Of a stretch of DNA of 9,154 bases, positions 5,024-9,154 are shown one piece after another (the stretch's first letter is position 1; each line of letters opens with the position of its first letter). The notes under the pieces are model-generated. The model saw nothing but the letters and a program-made list of their open reading frames with translations, was not told the DNA's origin and ran no database searches. The DNA is from Opitutia bacterium (GTDB taxonomy: Bacteria > Verrucomicrobiota > Verrucomicrobiia > Opitutales > Seribacteraceae). A program made the translations under genes and the position numbers. The stretch lies in the NCBI GenBank assembly GCA_018646565.1, contig JABGUO010000113.1, forward strand, positions 1 to 9,154. Direction: 5' to 3'.

Positions 5024-7768
5024 ATGCCCTTTATCGCTTTCTTGTTCCTGTGCACCTTTCTTTCATGGACATTTGCTGATGTTGATTATGAATCTGATAT
5101 TTTGCCTCTTTTCGAAGATTACTGTTATGATTGTCATGGCCCTGATAAGCAGAAATCTGGGTTTCGTACGGACAAGCGGGCACATCTTTTAAAAGGGGGC
5201 GACTCAGGCTTAGCTGCTTTGATTCCCGGAGATCCAAGGAGGAGTTATTTGATGGAGGTAATTACAAGCGATGATCCAGAAATTAGTATGCCACCAAAGG
5301 GCGGGAAATTATTTGAAGATGAAATTGAACTTGTTAAAGAGTGGGTCGAGAACGGGGCTGTTTGGCCGGGCCAGATGGATGATAAAATTGAAGAGGTGAC
5401 GGATCATTGGGCGTTTCAAACAATCACACGCCCAGAAATTCCAAGAAAAGTCAAAAACCCGATTGATTCCTTCCTTAATAAACGCCTAGAGGAACTGGGC
5501 ATTCCTAAAAATAAACAAGCTGAGCCTCTGGCCCTTATTCGCCGGGCATCTGTTGTTTTGACTGGTTTGCCACCGCAACCAGTTAGGGTGGCTGATTTCC
5601 TTTCTGATTATCAAAAGAATCCAGATCAAGCATTTGCATCGTTGGTTGATGAATTGCTCTCATCGCCACATTTTGGGGAGAGGTGGGCTCAGCACTGGTT
5701 AGATGTTATTCGATGGGCGGAAACCAACGGTTCGGAGTCCAACCTTTATCGAAAACTAGCTTGGGTTTATCGTGATTATGTAATTCGAGCATTTAATCAA
5801 GACCTTCCTTACGACGATTTTATTCGGCAACAATTAGCCGGAGACGGAATGGGTGTGGGGGAAGCACTTGGTTTTTTAGTGGCCGGACCACATGTGCCTG
5901 CCGCCACGGTCGGCCAAGAGCCTGCTGCGATACGCCAAGCACGGGCAGATCGGATGGATGAAATTATGCAAACCGTTGGAGCATCTATGCTTGGAGTCAC
6001 CATGAGTTGTGCCCGCTGCCATAATCATAAGTTTGATCCCATTTCGATTCAGGATTATTATTCTATGACTGCTGTTTTCCAAGATATTGAATTTGGCAGT
6101 CGTTTCCCCGAATTTTCAAAAGAACATCCTCGTAAAACAAAAGCCAATGAGATCTGGCGCGAAGTTGCCAAGAATCGACATAATATAAGAAATAAAGCTT
6201 CAGCATGGGAAGAGGACTGGGGAGGTTACAAGGAAGTCCACTGGAAACCGCTTGAGGTGGTTGGATTAAAACTGAACTTTTCGTCAGGATATGTCGGTTT
6301 GGATGAAGTTGAGATTTTTGGTTTACCCTCTGAAGACTTTAATTTGGCCAGTGCTACCAATGGAACTCAGGTTCGAACCGATTTAGCATTTGCACAGCAA
6401 GGGGACAGGTTTCCCGTTTCAAGAGTGATTGACGGGAAGTATGGGACCCAGCGTTGGCAGGCGAGTTACAATAAGGAAAAAAAGCAAAAGCCTTGGATTG
6501 AATTTACTTTTGAAAAAGCTGTAACGGTCGGTCGTCTAAGACTGAGTAGTAATCGGGAATATTATTATGAAACTGATTACCTCGAGCAGAAAAATAAATT
6601 CAACTTTGATAAGTTCCTGGTCAAGGTGAAGTTGTCTGATGGTACCTGGTTGGAAGTTGCATCCATTGAAGAAATTAGGAATTTGATGAAGCGTGAAAAG
6701 CTGCTGAGTGAAGCCGTTGGACAAATTAATCATTTTGCATACAAACTATCCGAAGAAGGCCCTCGGCCCAGTTTTGTTGGGAGTTTTATCAAACCCATAA
6801 TTACTCGAGTTTTACACCGCGGGAGTCCAGAGAACCCCAGAGATGTGGTATTACCTGGAGCCCCTAAAATTCTATCCGGTGTATTGGGTGTAGATAATGA
6901 TGCCAGTGGTAGAGCAAGGCGTGCTAAATTTGCTGAGTGGATGGTGGATGAAAAAAATCCCTTAACTGCCAGAGTAATGGCTAACCGGATTTGGCAACAT
7001 GTTTTTGGTACTGGATTGGTCGTAACAGGTGGTGATTTTGGCAGAGCTGGCGCACCTCCCAGTCATCCTGAGCTTCTTGACTGGATTGCTGCTGAATTTT
7101 CTACACCATCCCGCCCCGATGGTACTCCATGGTCGATGAAGGAATTGATTCGATTATTTGTTTTGTCAGATGCTTTTAAAAGATCGAACTTACCTTCTGA
7201 GATTGGACTGCAAAAAGATGCGACCAGTTCTTTGCTTTGGCGGTTTCCTCCCAGACGGGTCGAGGCCGAAGTGATTCGCGATGGTATCCTACTTGCTTCA
7301 GGGAAACTGAACCGTGAAATGGGCGGACGAAGTTATCGGATTCACAATGTAAAGAAGACTTACGCTCAATGGGAAGTGACTGACAATTTTGGCGCTGAAA
7401 CCTTCCGTAGAATGATTTACCAGGAAAGAATGCGTCGGGTGGATGACCAGATATTTACTGCTTTTGATTTTCCAGACTGTGGTCAAGTCCGAGCCAAAAG
7501 ACCGGTATCCACAACTCCACTGCAAGCCCTCAACCTCATGAATAGTCCTTTTGTTGTTACTCAATCAAAGTATCTTGCAGATAGGGCAATGAGTGATTCA
7601 GAAAACGGAGACCTTCCTGCTGCTGTACGAAGATGTTTTGAACTTTTGCTTTCCCGCCAACCTGACAGGCAGGAATTCTCAGCGGCATTGGAAGTCTCCT
7701 CTATGCAAGGTTTGGAAATTGTTTGCCGAGCTCTTATAAATTCTAACGAATTCGCTTACATTCCTTGA
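5024..7768 (+). CDS. PSCyt1-DUF1549-DUF1553 ('planctomycete cytochrome C') exported protein
   Basis: A 914-residue exported protein of the PSD1/planctomycete-cytochrome family. A Sec signal peptide spans residues 1-18 (cleavage after TFA). The PSCyt1 haem domain follows, with CYDCH at 34-38 and a plausible distal Met ligand at M89 (ISMPPKGGKL). DUF1549 (PSCyt2) runs from about 145 to 355 and includes LIRRASVVLTGLPP, HFGERWAQHWLDVIRWAE and a second CxxCH, CARCHNHKFDPI, at 329-340. Residues about 400-545 form a discoidin-like segment (LDEVEIFGL, VIDGKYGTQRW, WIEFTF). DUF1553 starts near LHRGSPENPRDVVLPG (597-612) and carries MANRIWQHVFGTGLVVTGGDFG (652-673) and STTPLQALNLMN further on. Length and order are normal for the family. 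The protein probably works in the periplasm or at the cell surface, possibly in electron transfer linked to glycan use; the true role is not established. ATG 5024 is the natural start given the signal peptide, although no Shine-Dalgarno sequence precedes it. The next gene follows after 8 bp. Confidence 0.95.
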   Translation: MPFIAFLFLCTFLSWTFADVDYESDILPLFEDYCYDCHGPDKQKSGFRTDKRAHLLKGGDSGLAALIPGDPRRSYLMEVITSDDPEISMPPKGGKLFEDEIELVKEWVENGAVWPGQMDDKIEEVTDHWAFQTITRPEIPRKVKNPIDSFLNKRLEELGIPKNKQAEPLALIRRASVVLTGLPPQPVRVADFLSDYQKNPDQAFASLVDELLSSPHFGERWAQHWLDVIRWAETNGSESNLYRKLAWVYRDYVIRAFNQDLPYDDFIRQQLAGDGMGVGEALGFLVAGPHVPAATVGQEPAAIRQARADRMDEIMQTVGASMLGVTMSCARCHNHKFDPISIQDYYSMTAVFQDIEFGSRFPEFSKEHPRKTKANEIWREVAKNRHNIRNKASAWEEDWGGYKEVHWKPLEVVGLKLNFSSGYVGLDEVEIFGLPSEDFNLASATNGTQVRTDLAFAQQGDRFPVSRVIDGKYGTQRWQASYNKEKKQKPWIEFTFEKAVTVGRLRLSSNREYYYETDYLEQKNKFNFDKFLVKVKLSDGTWLEVASIEEIRNLMKREKLLSEAVGQINHFAYKLSEEGPRPSFVGSFIKPIITRVLHRGSPENPRDVVLPGAPKILSGVLGVDNDASGRARRAKFAEWMVDEKNPLTARVMANRIWQHVFGTGLVVTGGDFGRAGAPPSHPELLDWIAAEFSTPSRPDGTPWSMKELIRLFVLSDAFKRSNLPSEIGLQKDATSSLLWRFPPRRVEAEVIRDGILLASGKLNREMGGRSYRIHNVKKTYAQWEVTDNFGAETFRRMIYQERMRRVDDQIFTAFDFPDCGQVRAKRPVSTTPLQALNLMNSPFVVTQSKYLADRAMSDSENGDLPAAVRRCFELLLSRQPDRQEFSAALEVSSMQGLEIVCRALINSNEFAYIP

Positions 7769-7776
7769 TTTACACT

Positions 7777-9154
7777 ATGAGCTATCAAGAAGAGAACATA
7801 TCACCTATAGGACGGTCCTTACTGAGTCGTAGGTCCTTCATGAAACAATCTGGCTTTTCTTTAGGGGCATTAGGGTTGGCCCAGTTGCTTTCCTCAGACG
7901 GATTGCTTGGAGCGTCGGATCCTCAGAGTTTTACTGGTAAAAGCCCGATTCGTCCTAACATTGATTCAGATAATCCATATGCGACAAGAGATGCCCATTT
8001 TGAATCACCTGCAAAACAAGTATTAGTCATTTATTGTCCCGGTGCAGTTAGTCATGTGGACACTTTTGATTACAAACCTGACTTGGCAAAATACCATGGG
8101 CAAAAACCTCCCGGTCTTCCTGCCGTTACATTTGAAGGACCGACGGGGAATATCGCCAAGCCCTTTTGGGATTTTAAACCACATGGTCAGTCAGGGAAAA
8201 TGGTGTCTGATTTGGTACCCAACCTAGGAGCGATGTCCGATGACTTTTGTTTCTTGCATGCTCTTAATACTCAAACTAGTGCCCATCCCCAGGGAGAAAA
8301 TTTTCTTAACACCGGATTCACCATGGAGGGCTTTCCCTCATTTGGTTCATGGGTGACCTATGCGTTGGGTTCTGAAAATGAAAACCTTCCGGCCTTCGTG
8401 GCTATTAATGATCCTCGCGGGCTTGCTCGTTCTGGAAAAAACAATTTTGGTAGTGCTTTTCTTCCGGCCGCATTTCAAGGTACAGATTTTAGTGCCAAGC
8501 AACCTCCTGCAAATTTAAAGAGGCCCGCCTCTTATTCCAAGGAAGATGACAAAACAACCATAGGTCTGCTACAAAAACTCAACGGTAAACATTTGGAAAA
8601 ATATCCTGGAGATGCCAATTTAGCCGCTCGGATTGCAAGCTATGAATTAGCAGGTAAGATGCAGACATCCATACCTGAAGTTATGGATTTATCTAACGAA
8701 CCACAGTCGGTTAAAAAACTTTACGGTTTAGAATCTGGTTCTGAATTAAAAAAAGAATATGCTAAAAATTGCGTTCTTGCACGTCGCCTGATTGAGAAGG
8801 GTGTCCGAGTAGTCCAACTTTTCAATGGGAGTGATTCATCGGGGGGGAATGGAATTAGTAACTGGGATTCTCACAGTAACATTCACAAGACACATGCTAT
8901 GCAAGCTGAGATTATGGATCAACCAACTGCTGCTTTGATTAAGGACCTTAAAAGCCGTGGTTTGCTAGAAAGTACGCTCATAGTTTGGTGCACAGAATTT
9001 GGAAGAATGCCATTTCTTCAAGGAAACGGAACAGGTCGCGATCACAACCCTGATGCTTTTACCTGTTTTCTTGCCGGTGCAGGTGTTAAACAAGGCCACA
9101 GTTATGGAGAGAGTGATAATTTTGGTTTCAAGAGCGTCGAGGGGAAATCCTCAG
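7777..9154 (+). CDS. DUF1501 protein, Tat-exported, C-terminal end outside window
   Basis: The 459 residues present are nearly a full DUF1501 protein (family members are commonly about 480 residues); the frame is open to the right edge. The N-terminus has a twin-arginine signal: SRRSFMK with R18/R19, a hydrophobic stretch at about 24-38 and a likely cleavage site after A46 (LLGA). DUF1501 belongs to the alkaline phosphatase/sulfatase-like fold, and conserved acidic and histidine positions are visible: GAVSHVDTFD (89-98, D95), SAHPQGENF (168-176), NWDSHSNIH (362-370), WCTEFGRMP (404-412, E407) and GRDHNPDAFTCFLAGAGV (420-437, D422/H423). These are candidate metal or catalytic residues by fold analogy; the family has no agreed reaction. 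ATG 7777 lies 8 bp after the stop of the DUF1549/DUF1553 gene, with no Shine-Dalgarno sequence, so translational coupling is likely. The two families are habitual neighbours in PVC genomes and are thought to act together. Confidence 0.95.
   Translation, partial: MSYQEENISPIGRSLLSRRSFMKQSGFSLGALGLAQLLSSDGLLGASDPQSFTGKSPIRPNIDSDNPYATRDAHFESPAKQVLVIYCPGAVSHVDTFDYKPDLAKYHGQKPPGLPAVTFEGPTGNIAKPFWDFKPHGQSGKMVSDLVPNLGAMSDDFCFLHALNTQTSAHPQGENFLNTGFTMEGFPSFGSWVTYALGSENENLPAFVAINDPRGLARSGKNNFGSAFLPAAFQGTDFSAKQPPANLKRPASYSKEDDKTTIGLLQKLNGKHLEKYPGDANLAARIASYELAGKMQTSIPEVMDLSNEPQSVKKLYGLESGSELKKEYAKNCVLARRLIEKGVRVVQLFNGSDSSGGNGISNWDSHSNIHKTHAMQAEIMDQPTAALIKDLKSRGLLESTLIVWCTEFGRMPFLQGNGTGRDHNPDAFTCFLAGAGVKQGHSYGESDNFGFKSVEGKSS

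Noticed and set aside
8042..8227. Small plus-strand open frame near the start of the DUF1501 gene
   Set aside because: It overlaps the DUF1501 frame out of phase; the DUF1501 translation is continuous and conserved through this stretch.

Overview
The window looks like a chromosomal segment of a free-living member of the PVC group, most likely Verrucomicrobiota (Opitutales-like) and less likely Planctomycetota. The reasons are a DUF1549/DUF1553 'planctomycete cytochrome' gene followed by a Tat-exported DUF1501 gene, a XylR-type regulator (LacI-like sensor fused to an AraC helix-turn-helix) beside xylose isomerase, and a large secreted propeller protein of a kind I associate with this group. 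The taxonomic call is inference from gene content. I see no mobile element, tRNA, rRNA or CRISPR array.

Layout: (1) Positions 1-766, minus strand: first 255 codons of xylose isomerase xylA, running off the left edge. (2) 767-899: a divergent control region with a plausible plus-strand promoter, a perfect 5-1-5 palindrome between its -35 and -10 boxes, and a 9-bp direct repeat close to the start codon of each flanking gene. (3) 900-2057, plus strand: a XylR-family regulator. (4) 2097-4664: only 39 bp downstream, an 855-residue Sec-exported protein of unknown function, probably a beta-propeller, whose C-terminal third repeats its own middle. (5) 4665-5023: an AT-rich, gene-free interval with several inverted repeats, including an 11-bp bulged hairpin, probably the control region of the next operon. 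(6) 5024-7768: a 914-residue exported protein with PSCyt1, DUF1549, a discoidin-like segment and DUF1553. (7) 7777-9154: a DUF1501 protein, nearly complete, cut by the right edge.

How the parts may fit: xylR and xylA form a classical divergent regulator/enzyme pair for D-xylose entry into central metabolism. The secreted propeller gene sits in the regulator's transcription unit, so it may be made under the same control and act outside the cytoplasm on, or in sensing, a xylose-containing glycan; that is inference. The DUF1549/DUF1553-DUF1501 pair is a separate two-gene operon of a type found in many paralogous copies in PVC genomes and often near polysaccharide- and sulfatase-rich loci; its biochemical role is not established. 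Apart from the propeller gene, which has a clear GGGAG ribosome binding site, the genes have no obvious Shine-Dalgarno sequence.
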